Positions 1 through 8,696 of a stretch of DNA of 35,377 nt are shown here, piece by piece. Position numbers and translations under genes: made by a program. The stretch's first letter is position 1, and each line of letters begins with the position of its first letter. A model generated the notes under the pieces. That model was given only the letters and a program-made list of their open reading frames with translations. It did not search any database and was not told the DNA's origin. This DNA is from Planctomycetota bacterium (GTDB lineage: Bacteria; Planctomycetota; UBA1135; UBA2386), in contig JAGQRB010000767.1 in the NCBI GenBank assembly GCA_020425925.1, forward strand, positions 1-35,377, in the 5' to 3' direction.

Positions 1-2
1 AC

Positions 3-1049
3 AGCGTGCTCGCCGATCCGCTGCTGCACGTGCTGCTCAGCGACGAGGGAGCATTCGCGAGCTGGCGCTATCCGGCGGCTCTGACCGAATCGTTCCCGGT
101 CCACGACACGTTCCCGGCAACCGGGCCACAGCGCGCCTGGCGCGCGAAGTTCACGACGCCGATCGCGGTCGCGACCACGCCGCCGCCGCCGAGCGGTGAT
201 GCGACCGCGCTCCGGATCATGGACCCGGCGGGCGGCACCGACAGCATCCGGTTGTCGGCCGGGTTCGCGGCCGATGTCGGGCTCGAGGCCGATCTGCTCT
301 GCGACTACCGCCCCCAGCTCGCCGCCGACGGCTTCGAGCGCATCGGCATCTTCGTGCGCGATCAGAACGGCGGCGCGTTCGAGGGCACGCTGTCGCAGCA
401 GGGCGCGTGCTACGCGCTGACCTGGGACTCGCACGACGGCCGCGTGCGCTGCCTGCGCGCGCAGAACGGCGTGCTGACCGACCTGCTGCCGACGCCGCGC
501 TCGCTGCCCGGCACCGCGTGGCGACGCTTCCGGATCGACGCGGCCGGTGCGGCGCTGACGTTCCGGGTCGACGGTGCCGAGCTGCTGCGGATCACCGACG
601 CGACCTGGGCGCGCGGTGAGTTCGGCATCGGCTACCACGAGTACTTCGCGACCAACACGAACATGCGCGGCACCCGGGTCGACTCGTGCCACGCCGATGT
701 GCCCGGGGCATTCCACCTCGCCCTGACTCCGGGTCCGCTGCCGGGCCAGCTGCGGCTGCGGCGCCGGCGCGGCATTCCGGGCGACACCGCGTTCACCGCA
801 CTGACGCTCGCGCCCGGCGCCTTCCCCAACGGCTGGTTCTTCGGGCTCGACCCCGCGCCCGGCGACCTGGTGTGGCAATTCCAGAGCGGTCTGCCCGCGT
901 TCGTCGGCCGACTCGACGGCGGCGGCGAACACGAGTTCGTCGGCTTCGGGCTGCCGGCCGGACTCGCGCTGCAGGGCGTCGCTCTCGACCTCGACCCGTC
1001 GCTGCGGCGCTGGCAGGCAAGCGCGCCGGTCGCGGTCACGACGCGCTGA
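3..1049 (+). CDS. secreted protein with LamG-like domain, 5' partial
   Basis: The reading frame is open from the left edge, so the N-terminus is missing and the GTG at 6 is probably an internal codon. About 348 residues are visible. The middle (about residues 65-235) has the alternating beta pattern of a LamG/concanavalin-like jelly roll, including RIGIFVRDQNGG, WRRFRIDAAG and FGIGYHEYF. The last 110 residues form a beta-rich tail that starts with a Cys (SCHADVPGAF) and resembles the C-terminal module seen on several other secreted proteins of this window. The upstream missing part could carry a catalytic domain, which I cannot see. It is probably extracellular, with the jelly roll binding carbohydrate or protein. 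The family is not identified beyond the fold-level resemblance. The next gene starts 79 nt downstream on the same strand. Confidence 0.7.
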   Translation, partial: SVLADPLLHVLLSDEGAFASWRYPAALTESFPVHDTFPATGPQRAWRAKFTTPIAVATTPPPPSGDATALRIMDPAGGTDSIRLSAGFAADVGLEADLLCDYRPQLAADGFERIGIFVRDQNGGAFEGTLSQQGACYALTWDSHDGRVRCLRAQNGVLTDLLPTPRSLPGTAWRRFRIDAAGAALTFRVDGAELLRITDATWARGEFGIGYHEYFATNTNMRGTRVDSCHADVPGAFHLALTPGPLPGQLRLRRRRGIPGDTAFTALTLAPGAFPNGWFFGLDPAPGDLVWQFQSGLPAFVGRLDGGGEHEFVGFGLPAGLALQGVALDLDPSLRRWQASAPVAVTTR

Positions 1050-1128
1050 AAGGCGGGTTTCCATTGGCCGGAACGGCCGAACCGACGCCTTGGCCGCGGA
1101 CTCCCTTCCCCCCAACGAGGTTCCGCTG

Positions 1129-2661
1129 ATGCGTATTGTCGTTCCCGCCGCCGTGCTCTCGCTGACCGCCGCCGCGGTCGCCCAGGTCCCGACCCCCTCG
1201 GTCTCGCCGCGCGTCGCGCCGCGCGCCGAATACGTGCTCACGACCGGCGTCACCGGCATCGTGCCCGCCAATCGCCACTGGAGCCAGGCGACCGGCAACG
1301 ACACCAGCCTGTTCGTGTTCGGCGGCCGCACCGGCACTGCCGGCACCGGCAGCAAGCGCAACGACCTCTACGAGTTCGACGCCACGACGTCGGTGTGGAC
1401 CGAGCACAACCTCGACGGCGATCCGAACGCGCCGCCGCAGCGCTACCGCAACGGCCTGGCGTGGGATCCGATCGGCAACCGCCTGCTGATGTTCGGCGGC
1501 GAAGACGCGGCCGCGGCGCTGCTCGCGGACACCTGGGAGTGGATCCCGGCGACCAACACCTGGAACAACATCACGCCGGCGAGCTCGCCGGTAGCGCGCC
1601 GCTTCCACAGCATGAGCTACGACCCGGCGTCGAGCGGCATCCTGATGTTCGGCGGTGACGACGGCACGAACATGCTCGGCGATACCTGGCTGCTGGTCGC
1701 CAACACCTGGGTGCAGCTCGCGCCGACCACCGCGCCGGCCGCGCGCTCGCACCACAGCCTGGTGACGCGCGGCGACTTCGGCGACGTGTTCCTCTGCGCC
1801 GGGCACGACAACGCCGCGACCAACCGCGTGCACTTCCTCGACTCCTGGCGCTGGGACGGCGCGGCGACGACCTGGGTGCAGATCGTGCCGACGACCGCCG
1901 CGGTGCCCGCGAGCATGGCCGGCAACCAGGCGGTCTACGACGCCGAACGTCAGGTCGTCGTGATGACCGGCGGCCAGGGCATCAGCACCAGCACGGCGCA
2001 GACCGGCGGCGCCTACGGCAGCGCCTACGGTGGCTCGCCGTCGGGTTGGACCAGCGAGTTCGACTGCGTCACCAACGAGTGGCGGCTCTACGGCGGTGCC
2101 ACCTTCGACACCGCCGACCCGGTGATCGGCCGCGCCAGCCGCTACTACTCGGCGTTCGTGCCGGCGACGAGCCGGATCTACTTCTGGGGCGGCCAGGACC
2201 CGACGGGCCAGGGCGCCTCGCTGGTCGCGATGAAGGAGTACCAGGCGAGCCCGCTCGCGTCGGCGAGCTCGTTCGGCGCCGGCTGCAACAGCTCGGTCGG
2301 GCCGCTCGGCCTGGCGTCCGACAACAACCCGTGGACCGGTCGAACCTGGAGCCTGACCGGTTCGGGTTTCGCGAACGGCTCGCTCGCGTTCGGTGTCGTC
2401 GGCTTCGGTACGCAGTCGACGCCGCTCAGCGCGTTCCACCCGGCCGGCGGTGCCGGCTGCAACCTGCTCGTCACCAACGACGCGGTCCTGCTGCTGCTGC
2501 CGGTCGCGGGCCAGGCCACGCTCGGCGTCACGCTGCCGAACAACGCAGGGCTCGCGGGCCTGGTGCTCGACTCGCAGATGCTCACGATCGAGCTCGCGGG
2601 GCCGAACATCTCGCTGATCGCCAGCACGAACGCGGTCACCGGCACGCTCGGCGCGAACTGA
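1129..2661 (+). CDS. secreted Kelch-repeat protein with C-terminal module
   Basis: This is a 510-residue protein. I chose ATG 1129 over the upstream in-frame TTG at 1090 because it begins a signal peptide directly (MRIVVPAAVLSLTAAAVAQ, with an AxA-like cleavage site). Residues of about 45-380 hold repeated Kelch/galactose-oxidase blades, each with a pattern of FGG, a short spacer, then TW.W or WVQ (for example LLMFGGED, ILMFGGDD, VVVMTGGQG, IYFWGGQD). This gives a beta-propeller of five to seven blades. The last 130 residues start with SFGAGC and end in a hydrophobic beta-rich tail with LPNNAGLAGLVLDSQ, the module shared by other secreted proteins here. No catalytic copper ligands of galactose oxidase are evident, so it is probably a binding or structural propeller outside the cell. 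It is convergent with the following minus-strand gene. Confidence 0.85.
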   Translation: MRIVVPAAVLSLTAAAVAQVPTPSVSPRVAPRAEYVLTTGVTGIVPANRHWSQATGNDTSLFVFGGRTGTAGTGSKRNDLYEFDATTSVWTEHNLDGDPNAPPQRYRNGLAWDPIGNRLLMFGGEDAAAALLADTWEWIPATNTWNNITPASSPVARRFHSMSYDPASSGILMFGGDDGTNMLGDTWLLVANTWVQLAPTTAPAARSHHSLVTRGDFGDVFLCAGHDNAATNRVHFLDSWRWDGAATTWVQIVPTTAAVPASMAGNQAVYDAERQVVVMTGGQGISTSTAQTGGAYGSAYGGSPSGWTSEFDCVTNEWRLYGGATFDTADPVIGRASRYYSAFVPATSRIYFWGGQDPTGQGASLVAMKEYQASPLASASSFGAGCNSSVGPLGLASDNNPWTGRTWSLTGSGFANGSLAFGVVGFGTQSTPLSAFHPAGGAGCNLLVTNDAVLLLLPVAGQATLGVTLPNNAGLAGLVLDSQMLTIELAGPNISLIASTNAVTGTLGAN

Positions 2662-2685
2662 GTCGCCGCGCCCCGGTGCGACGCG

Positions 2686-3099
2686 TCAGCGTGGCGCCGT
2701 CATCACGGTCTGCTCGTCCAGCTCGTCGCGCAGCTTGTCGATCGGCAGCTGGACGGCGTAGTAGAACCCGAGTGCGAGCGCGCAGAGCAACCCGGCGGCG
2801 ACCCGATAGCCGCGCCGCACGCGGGGGCCATGCGCGCGGAGCGCGACCGGCAGGTAGCCGAGCCCGATCAGCGTGAGCGGCCCGAGCCACGCCGGCAAGC
2901 CGAGCAGCAGGCCGCCGACGTCGAGCGCCAGCGTGGTCACCCCTGGCAACGGGACGTCGATGCAGGCGAACACCGGCTCGAACCGGCGGTTGTAGGCCGC
3001 GACGAGACTCAGGGCGGTAACGGCGACGGCCCAAGCGAGGAAGTGCACCCGGGTACTGCGTACGGCGTGAACGTCGGTTTCGCTGGCTCGGACGAGCAT
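2686..3099 (-). CDS. small integral membrane protein, unknown function
   Basis: This 137-residue protein has three to four hydrophobic segments: about residues 20-37 (VHFLAWAVAVTALSLVAA), 53-75 around TTLALDVGGLLLGLPAW, 76-88 and 100-115 (YRVAAGLLCALALGFYYA). A basic loop (RAHGPRVRRGYR) lies before the last segment and a charged tail follows it. ATG 3099 is the start that gives this composition; the overlapping reading frame on the same strand is Arg-rich and is a shadow. No family is recognised. It is convergent with the Kelch gene, 24 nt apart, and is separated from the next minus-strand gene upstream by 69 nt that include a run of C. Confidence 0.6.
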   Translation of the reverse strand: MLVRASETDVHAVRSTRVHFLAWAVAVTALSLVAAYNRRFEPVFACIDVPLPGVTTLALDVGGLLLGLPAWLGPLTLIGLGYLPVALRAHGPRVRRGYRVAAGLLCALALGFYYAVQLPIDKLRDELDEQTVMTAPR

Positions 3100-3168
3100 G
3101 CTCGGGCATCGGCGCAGACCGCCCGCTCGCTTTACCCGCCCCCCCCCGGCCGACGTCGAACGATGGGT

Positions 3169-3630
3169 CTACGGGGCCGAACCGTGCAGCTCGACCTCGA
3201 ACGGCGCATGGCCGCGCTTCGTGCGCATGCCGTTCAGGAGCTTCAGGATCGCCGGCCGGCGCACGATCGCGAGCTCGAGCCGGCGCTTGCCCGGGAAGTC
3301 CATCATCAGGAGGCCGCCGAAGATCATCAGCAGGCCCTGTCCGGGCAGCAGCAGCAGGATCAGGCCGACCAGCACGAGCACCGAGCCGACCAGGTTGCGC
3401 GCGATGAGGAACAACCAGCGCCCGAACGTGCGATGTGATGCCAGCTGCTTCGGTGTCGCGACGAAGTAGTCGGCGTCGAGCCTCACGACCACGAGCGGCA
3501 ACAGCACGACCGCGAGCACGATCGTGCCGATGCCGACACCGAACATGGTCCAGAACACCGGCGGACTCGCGAAGAAGTCCCAGAGCCGCTGCCAGAACCC
3601 TGGCTCGGCCGCACGCAGCGACGAGATCAC
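3169..3630 (-). CDS. PGPGW-family transmembrane protein
   Basis: This 153-residue membrane protein starts at GTG 3630. The GTG overlaps the stop of the upstream gene as GTGA, which is why I chose it over the long N-terminal extension (that is the other gene read in the wrong frame). Two strong hydrophobic regions are visible: about residues 24-48 (FWTMFGVGIGTIVLAVVLLP) and 80-112 (a long VLVLVGLILLLLPGQG stretch). The LLLLPGQGLLMIFGGLLMM segment matches the PGPGW family signature in its proline/glycine spacing. The C-terminal 40 residues are basic and soluble (RRPAILKLLNGMRTKRGHAP). Members are small bacterial membrane proteins of unknown role. Translation is likely coupled to the DUF4287 gene. 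Confidence 0.75.
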   Translation of the reverse strand: MISSLRAAEPGFWQRLWDFFASPPVFWTMFGVGIGTIVLAVVLLPLVVVRLDADYFVATPKQLASHRTFGRWLFLIARNLVGSVLVLVGLILLLLPGQGLLMIFGGLLMMDFPGKRRLELAIVRRPAILKLLNGMRTKRGHAPFEVELHGSAP

Positions 3631-4190
3631 GCGCGGTCGTACGCCTGCTTCAGCCAGCCGACGACCTGCCGGTTCACATCGGCGGCAGACTCGAGCCGAA
3701 CGCGGTGCGTGCACATCGAGTTGAAACTCCCGGAGGCCTCGAGCCGCCCCTCGGGCTCGACGCCCGGGAGATTGAGCCCGAGATCGACGCGCGTCGCGGT
3801 CGACGGCTGCACGAGCCCGAACTGCTTGCTGCGGCGAAGGCTGACATACGCCTTCTTCGGCGCGAGTTCGACGTCCTTGCCGAACTTCGCGACCTTCGCG
3901 ACCAACGCGTCGTAGATCGGCCGCAGCGCGGCCTTCTTGGCCGCGTACTGCGCCGCAACCAGATCGGTGGTGGCCGCCACCGACGCGGCGTCCGACGCCA
4001 GCGCCTTGTGGGCGACCAGGTTCGCGAAGCCGTGGGTCATCGCGTGTTCGGTCTTGAGCAGCTTCACGATCTCGCCGTGCTTCTGGAGCCCACTCCGCTT
4101 CACGACCGTCAGCCACTGCGGCAGCGTCTTGCCGGTCCTGTCCTCGAGATTGGCAATCATCGCCGCGGCCTGGTCGTCGTTTTGCGCCAT
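3627..4190 (-). CDS. DUF4287 / DUF5655-type protein
   Basis: This is a 187-residue soluble protein with no signal peptide. ATG 4190 is preceded by a good ribosome binding site (AGGATCCAGCG directly upstream). Residues 1-60 match the DUF4287 pattern, with an N-terminal IANLEDRTGKTLPQWL and KHGEIVKLLKTEHAMTHGFAN. Residues of about 80-187 match the DUF5655-like half, with YDALVAKVAKFGKDVELAPKK followed by beta strands (YVSLRRSKQFGLVQPS, DLGLNL) and a Cys/His-bearing segment, SMCTHRVRLES. This two-domain arrangement is common and of unknown biochemical function; the second half is related to domains proposed to bind nucleic acid. The stop overlaps the start of the PGPGW gene by 4 nt, so the two are co-translated. 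Confidence 0.85.
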   Translation of the reverse strand: MAQNDDQAAAMIANLEDRTGKTLPQWLTVVKRSGLQKHGEIVKLLKTEHAMTHGFANLVAHKALASDAASVAATTDLVAAQYAAKKAALRPIYDALVAKVAKFGKDVELAPKKAYVSLRRSKQFGLVQPSTATRVDLGLNLPGVEPEGRLEASGSFNSMCTHRVRLESAADVNRQVVGWLKQAYDRA

Positions 4191-4249
4191 CGCTGGATCC
4201 TAGCCCGCAGCACTCACGCGCGCGTGTCCGCTGCAGCGATTCGTCGGGC

Positions 4250-7036
4250 TCACCGCACCTCGCGGACCGGCCGCAGACCGATGGTCTCGGACCTGGTGTC
4301 GCGCTGCTGGAAGTTCTTCACGGTGACCGTCGCGAGCGCCGCGGGATTCGAGAAGCTGCCGCCGCAAGCCACCGCGAAGCCCGCCTGCGGCTCGTCGATG
4401 CACCACTCCCAGACGTTGCCGATCGTGTCGTGAAGGCCGAACGGATTGGCCGCGAACGTCCCGACCGGCGCGTGCACGACCCATCGGTCCTCGAGCTCGG
4501 GTTCGTAGCGCCAGTCCAACGGACCGCCGAGATCTCTCACCGCGCCGTCGGCGAGGTTGCAGGTGCCCAGTAGCGATTGCACGTCACCTCCCGGCCACCA
4601 CGGCAGTCCGACGCCCCCGCGCGCCGCATACTCCCACTCGAGCACGGTCGGCAGGGTCAGATCGACCCGCGCGAGGGTCGTGATCGCGTCGCGACACGAG
4701 ACGTTCTCGACCGGGTTCCACGTGGTGTTCGCCGTGATCGGCTCGGAGCGTGGCGGCTTGCCGTAGAAGCGGAAGGTCGGCCCGTACGCGCTCGGCATCG
4801 CCTTCGTCAGAGCGAACCACTGCGCCTGGGTCATCTCGTACTTCGACACCAACAACGGCGGGAACTCGAGCTGGCGAACCGGCCCTTCGCCGGCGTGCGC
4901 CATCGGGTGGTAGTTGGGCGCCGCCGGATCCTCGGCCTGCGCGCCGAGCCAGGCCGCCCCGCCGGGCAGAAGCACCAGTACGACACCCGTGGCCGTGCGA
5001 ATCGACCACGGTGCGTCCGCATCGCCCGCGACATCGGGCTCCGGTCGCTCGCCCGACGCCACGTGCCAGAACTCCCACAGCCCGGACTGCGGGTCGCGTC
5101 GGAGTGGCAACAGGCCGACCTGCGGCTCGAGCTCGAGGCCGTGGTATTCCGGCAAGGCCGCGATGTCCGCACTCGCCCGGCGCCATGCCGCCGCAGCCTC
5201 GGGACCGGTCACCGTGCGCTCGACGATCGAACGCGCGAATCGTTGCCGGGTCAGGACGGACTCGTAGTCGCCATCGGCCGCGAAGAACGCGCGCAGATCC
5301 GCCACGAGCCGCGTCATGTGGTCGTGTTCCTCCTGGAGCTCGGCATCGGCGAAGGTCCAGGATTGACGCTCGCTCAACCGCTGTTCGAGGGCGGCGACCT
5401 CGCGTTCGTTGACCTCGATCGCCTCGCGCGTGCGATCGGCATCCGCCCCGGCGAGTTGCGGAATGCCGGGAGCCGTGCCGGCGAGCTCCCGGCGCAGACC
5501 GGCGAGCCGCTCACGGGCGGCATCGAGCTCCGGGCGGGCCGGGTGCGTCTCGAGGTCGCGCTGGCGGTCGGCATCCGAATACGGCAGCGCCTGCGAACGC
5601 AGCTCCGCGAGGTAGCGTTCGTGCAGCGGCAGGTTGGCACGAAGCGGCTCGGCATGGCGCCGCAGCCAGCGCTCGATCGCCGGCTCCAGCTCCGGCAGCG
5701 CCGGCCAGAGCTCCGCGGCAGCCTGCCGCGCGAGCAGCAGGCGACCGCGATCGGCGCGCCGGGTGACCTCGAGGGCGCGATCGTCGGCCTGCTGGCGAGC
5801 GGCCTTCTCCTTCGCTGCCAGCTCCGCATTGTCGAGCGCGAACCACAGTGCGACGATCGCGCCACCGAGGATCGCGAGCAGCGCCGTGAGGGCGCTCGCG
5901 ACGACCGCGCGATGCCGCCGCGTGAAACGTCTGACCTGGTATCCGACGCTCGTAGGGCGCGCCTCGATCGGCCGATGCTCGAGGTAGCGATCCAGATCGT
6001 CGGCGAACGCCGCCGCCGACTGGTAGCGCCGCTCGGGTTCCTTCGCCATCGCCTTGGCGACGATCAGCTCGAGATCGCCACGGCATTCCGGCGCCACGGC
6101 GCCGAGGCGGCGAGGTTCCCGTTCGTCGACGAGGCGCGCGATCGCGGTGAGCGGCAGCCCCTTGACCGCGTGCGGCGGCTGGCCGCCGAGCACCTCGTAG
6201 GCGAGCACGCCCAACGCGTAGACGTCGGTCCGTGCATCGACCCGAGCGATGTCGCCGCGCACCTGCTCGGGACTCATGTAGGCGACCGTGCCGACGAGCT
6301 GCCCGGTTCGCGTCGCGGTCGTGAACTCGAGTTCGCCCTCGAGCGGTCGCGCGACTCCGAAATCGATCACCTTCACGCGGCCGTCGGCCGTTACGAGCAC
6401 GTTGCTGGGCTTGAGATCGCGATGCAGCACACCGCGAAGATGTGCGTGGTGCACGGCGCGCCCGAGCTCCGCCAACAGCCGCACTCGCGCGCCCGGGCCG
6501 AGGCGCCGGGTCTCGACGTGATCGCGGATCGACCCGCCGGCGACGAGCTCCATCGCGATGTAGGTGCCACCGCCCTGCTCGAGTGTCATCGTCCCCGATT
6601 CGTAGATCTGGGCGATGCCGGGATGCTGGAGCCGCCCGAGCAGCTCCGCCTCGCGCGCGAAGCGACTTGCCTCGGCTGCGTCGAGCGCCGGGCCACGCAG
6701 GACCTTGATCGCCACCGATCGGCGTGGCGAGCGCTGTTCGGCCTCGTAGACCACCCCCATCCCACCCGCGCCGATGCGCCGGACGATGCGATAGGGCCCG
6801 ATGCAAACCGGCTCGCTCGCCACGGCGTCGAGCAACACCTGGTTCAGCGCGCCGAGGTCATCCTCGCCGAACCCGTCGTGCGAGGCCTCGCCGAGCAGGA
6901 ACTCGACCTCCGCGCGCACCGCGGCAGACGGCGCGCGCTCGCGAAGCACGCGCTCGCGCTCGGCCGGCGCCAGGTCGTAGACCTCGTGGAAGAGTTCGGT
7001 GGCGCGGCGGTAGTCCTCGGGACTCGTACCGTCCAT
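4250..7036 (-). CDS. receptor Ser/Thr kinase with extracellular FGE-sulfatase-fold domain
   Basis: This is a 928-residue protein. ATG 7036 (MDGTSPEDYRRATELFHEVY) was chosen because the in-frame extension upstream is the antisense of the sigma gene. Residues 82-345 are a protein kinase: Gly loop GAGGMG (89-94), VAIK with Lys111, HRDLKPSN (205-212) with catalytic Asp207, DFG (225-227) and MSPEQ (254-258). A single membrane helix spans about 378-400. It is followed by a charged coiled-coil-like stretch and then, from about residue 660, a formylglycine-generating-enzyme/C-type-lectin fold: KYEMTQAQW, NPVENVSCRDA, LPTVLEWEYAARGG, NVWEWCIDE, GGSFSN, GLRPVR. The N-terminal 80 residues resemble the short helical segment found before many such planctomycete kinases. 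The closely divergent ECF sigma factor is the probable partner, with the kinase sensing an outside signal and controlling the sigma factor. Confidence 0.92.
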   Translation of the reverse strand: MDGTSPEDYRRATELFHEVYDLAPAERERVLRERAPSAAVRAEVEFLLGEASHDGFGEDDLGALNQVLLDAVASEPVCIGPYRIVRRIGAGGMGVVYEAEQRSPRRSVAIKVLRGPALDAAEASRFAREAELLGRLQHPGIAQIYESGTMTLEQGGGTYIAMELVAGGSIRDHVETRRLGPGARVRLLAELGRAVHHAHLRGVLHRDLKPSNVLVTADGRVKVIDFGVARPLEGELEFTTATRTGQLVGTVAYMSPEQVRGDIARVDARTDVYALGVLAYEVLGGQPPHAVKGLPLTAIARLVDEREPRRLGAVAPECRGDLELIVAKAMAKEPERRYQSAAAFADDLDRYLEHRPIEARPTSVGYQVRRFTRRHRAVVASALTALLAILGGAIVALWFALDNAELAAKEKAARQQADDRALEVTRRADRGRLLLARQAAAELWPALPELEPAIERWLRRHAEPLRANLPLHERYLAELRSQALPYSDADRQRDLETHPARPELDAARERLAGLRRELAGTAPGIPQLAGADADRTREAIEVNEREVAALEQRLSERQSWTFADAELQEEHDHMTRLVADLRAFFAADGDYESVLTRQRFARSIVERTVTGPEAAAAWRRASADIAALPEYHGLELEPQVGLLPLRRDPQSGLWEFWHVASGERPEPDVAGDADAPWSIRTATGVVLVLLPGGAAWLGAQAEDPAAPNYHPMAHAGEGPVRQLEFPPLLVSKYEMTQAQWFALTKAMPSAYGPTFRFYGKPPRSEPITANTTWNPVENVSCRDAITTLARVDLTLPTVLEWEYAARGGVGLPWWPGGDVQSLLGTCNLADGAVRDLGGPLDWRYEPELEDRWVVHAPVGTFAANPFGLHDTIGNVWEWCIDEPQAGFAVACGGSFSNPAALATVTVKNFQQRDTRSETIGLRPVREVR

Positions 7037-7063
7037 CCCGTTACGATACTCGCAGCGCTCCGC
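7037..7063. promoter_or_regulatory. 27-nt divergent kinase/sigma intergenic gap
   Basis: Only 27 nt separate the two start codons of the divergent kinase and sigma genes. No Shine-Dalgarno sequence is evident for the sigma gene. Any core promoter elements must overlap the coding starts, so regulation of the two genes is probably mutually dependent. Confidence 0.4.
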
Positions 7064-7627
7064 ATGTCCGATTCGCGCGCCAGTGAAGTGAGTGTATGTC
7101 TCGCGGCGATCCGCGCGGGGGACCCCGCGGCCGTCGATCGTCTGCTGCCCCACGTCTACGCCGACCTCCGCGAGCTCGCCCGACGTGTCCACCGCGGCGC
7201 GGCGAACGCGACGCTGCAGCCGACCGCGCTGGTGCACGAGGCCTACCTGCGCCTGGTCGGCAACGACGGTGCGTTCAACGATCGGGTGCACTTCATGAGC
7301 GTTGCCGCAATCGCGATGCGCCAGATCCTCGTCGACTACGCGCGCAATCGTCGGGCGCAGAAGCGCGGCGGCGATCGCGAGCTGGTCGCGCTGCAGGACT
7401 CGGACGCCGCGGTCGACGGCGCCGACGTCGACATCGTCGCGCTCGACGATGCGCTGTCACGGCTCGAACGGCTCGACGAGCGCCAGGCGCGCATCGTCAC
7501 CCTGCGCTACTTCGGCGGCCTGACCGTCGAGGAGACCGCCGAACGGGTCGGGGTCTCGCCGCGCACGGTCAAGGCCGACTGGCAGATGGCGCGCCGCTGG
7601 CTGCGCCGCGCGCTCGACGGCGAATGA
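7064..7627 (+). CDS. ECF RNA polymerase sigma factor, TIGR02999-like
   Basis: This is a 187-residue protein starting at ATG 7064 (MSDSRASEVSVCLAAIRAGD). The open frame continues far upstream only because it is antisense to the kinase gene. Region 2 spans about 10-95: LLPHVYADLRELARRV, LQPTALVHEAYLRLVG, FMSVAAIAMRQILVDYAR and the basic NRRAQKRGG, all hallmarks of the TIGR02999 ECF family abundant in Planctomycetota. Region 4 spans about 125-185: LERLDERQARIVTLRYFGG, LTVEETAERVGVSPRTVKAD and WQMARRWLRRAL, the helix-turn-helix that reads the -35 element. No anti-sigma factor is adjacent. The divergent transmembrane kinase is the expected controller, as in the STK-linked ECF groups. Confidence 0.93.
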   Translation: MSDSRASEVSVCLAAIRAGDPAAVDRLLPHVYADLRELARRVHRGAANATLQPTALVHEAYLRLVGNDGAFNDRVHFMSVAAIAMRQILVDYARNRRAQKRGGDRELVALQDSDAAVDGADVDIVALDDALSRLERLDERQARIVTLRYFGGLTVEETAERVGVSPRTVKADWQMARRWLRRALDGE

Positions 7628-7651
7628 AGCGGAGCACGCGGCGCATCCGGG

Positions 7652-8653
7652 TCAGAGATTGCCGATCGTGATGTCGATGGCGTTGGCCAACAGGATCGCG
7701 CCCGAGGTGTCGAGCGAGACACCCTGCGACCACAGCGGTACGCCGAGGAGACCGGGCTCGTTCGGCAGTGCGAGCAGGAACCGACTGCCCGGCAACGCGG
7801 TCAGGTTGATGCCGACGAGCTGGTCGACGAGCACCGTGCCGGTGTAGGCCGGCGTGACGACGTTGGACGCGGCCCAACCGAGCACTGCGAGGTCGAACGC
7901 CGAGCCCGGCGCGAACGTCGTATGGTCGATGCCGGGGTTCCAGGCCTGGCCGATGATCGGCGCGGTCGTGCCCGGAACGTAGGCCGCCGGATTCGCCGGT
8001 GTGCCGAGTCGGATCGTCTGGGTCGCCGGAACCGACGGCACGGTCAGCATGCCCGACATGCCGTAGAGGTGACGGTTGGCGAGAGTGCTCTGGGCACCGC
8101 CGCCGTCGCCGAACCAGACCGCCGCCGCGTTGTTGGTGCCGCCGAGGGCCACGAGGCCGGCGTTGCCGAGCACGTACGGGTTCCGCGGCAGCCCGGTCGA
8201 TCGGGAACCGGTCCAGGTCTGGGTGTTGGCGTAGGAGCCCGTCGAGAAGACGGCCGGCGGTGCGAGCAGCGGGGTCGTCGCAGCGCCCCACAGGGCGTCG
8301 TAGTCGTCCGCGATGCGGGTGCCGTCGGGGGTGTAGATCGGAACACCGGTGGGGCCGGCCGGTGTGGGATCGGTCATCGTGTGGTCGCGCGCCGAGACGG
8401 CGGCCGTCGACGCGAGCGCCGACCACGTCGTGCCGAGTGCGACGAGCTGCGGCACGGCAGCGGCGTCGTTCTGCACGAAGGCGTCGTAGTCGGCGATGTC
8501 CGTCGAGGTCGCGTCCCGCGACCCGACCGTGACCATCAGGACACGGTAGGACGCGCCGGGCGCGAGGTCCGGAGGTGGCAACCGGATCTGCGCGGAGATC
8601 GCGGCGGCGGCGGTGAGCGAGGTGAGCAGGGCGAGCATGCGGGTGGAGTGCAT
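7652..8653 (-). CDS. secreted protein with C-terminal module
   Basis: This is a 333-residue protein. ATG 8653 is preceded by CAGGAATCCACG, a good AGGA ribosome binding site. The signal peptide (MLALLTSLTAAAAISAQ) ends near residue 22. Residues of about 35-200 contain YRVLMVTVGSRDATSTDIAD followed by DYDAFV, a pattern I associate with a family of secreted hypothetical proteins in marine bacteria and Planctomycetota, many with sorting signals. It also has GSYANTQTWTGS and LYGMSGMLTVPS. The C-terminal part (about 225-333) carries the recurrent module: GSAFDLAVLGWAAS, LLALPNEPGLLGVPLWSQG and a final LLANAIDITIGNL. The function is unknown; it is predicted to be extracellular. It is co-oriented with the next gene upstream, 89 nt apart, with a strong hairpin between them. 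Confidence 0.8.
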   Translation of the reverse strand: MHSTRMLALLTSLTAAAAISAQIRLPPPDLAPGASYRVLMVTVGSRDATSTDIADYDAFVQNDAAAVPQLVALGTTWSALASTAAVSARDHTMTDPTPAGPTGVPIYTPDGTRIADDYDALWGAATTPLLAPPAVFSTGSYANTQTWTGSRSTGLPRNPYVLGNAGLVALGGTNNAAAVWFGDGGGAQSTLANRHLYGMSGMLTVPSVPATQTIRLGTPANPAAYVPGTTAPIIGQAWNPGIDHTTFAPGSAFDLAVLGWAASNVVTPAYTGTVLVDQLVGINLTALPGSRFLLALPNEPGLLGVPLWSQGVSLDTSGAILLANAIDITIGNL

Positions 8654-8696
8654 CGTGGATTCCTGTGCGTGTGCGAGATTCGGGTAGGTGCGACGC

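Noticed and set aside
3100..3168. C-run (ccccccc) near 3138 as a regulatory tract
   Set aside because: A homopolymer in a short GC-rich intergenic gap with no further supporting signal.
4577..7063. Very long plus-strand open frame (antisense of the kinase) continuous with the sigma factor frame
   Set aside because: Its translation is Arg/Leu-rich with no domain, while the opposite strand reads as an intact kinase. The open frame is a codon-bias effect of high GC; only the part from ATG 7064 is real.
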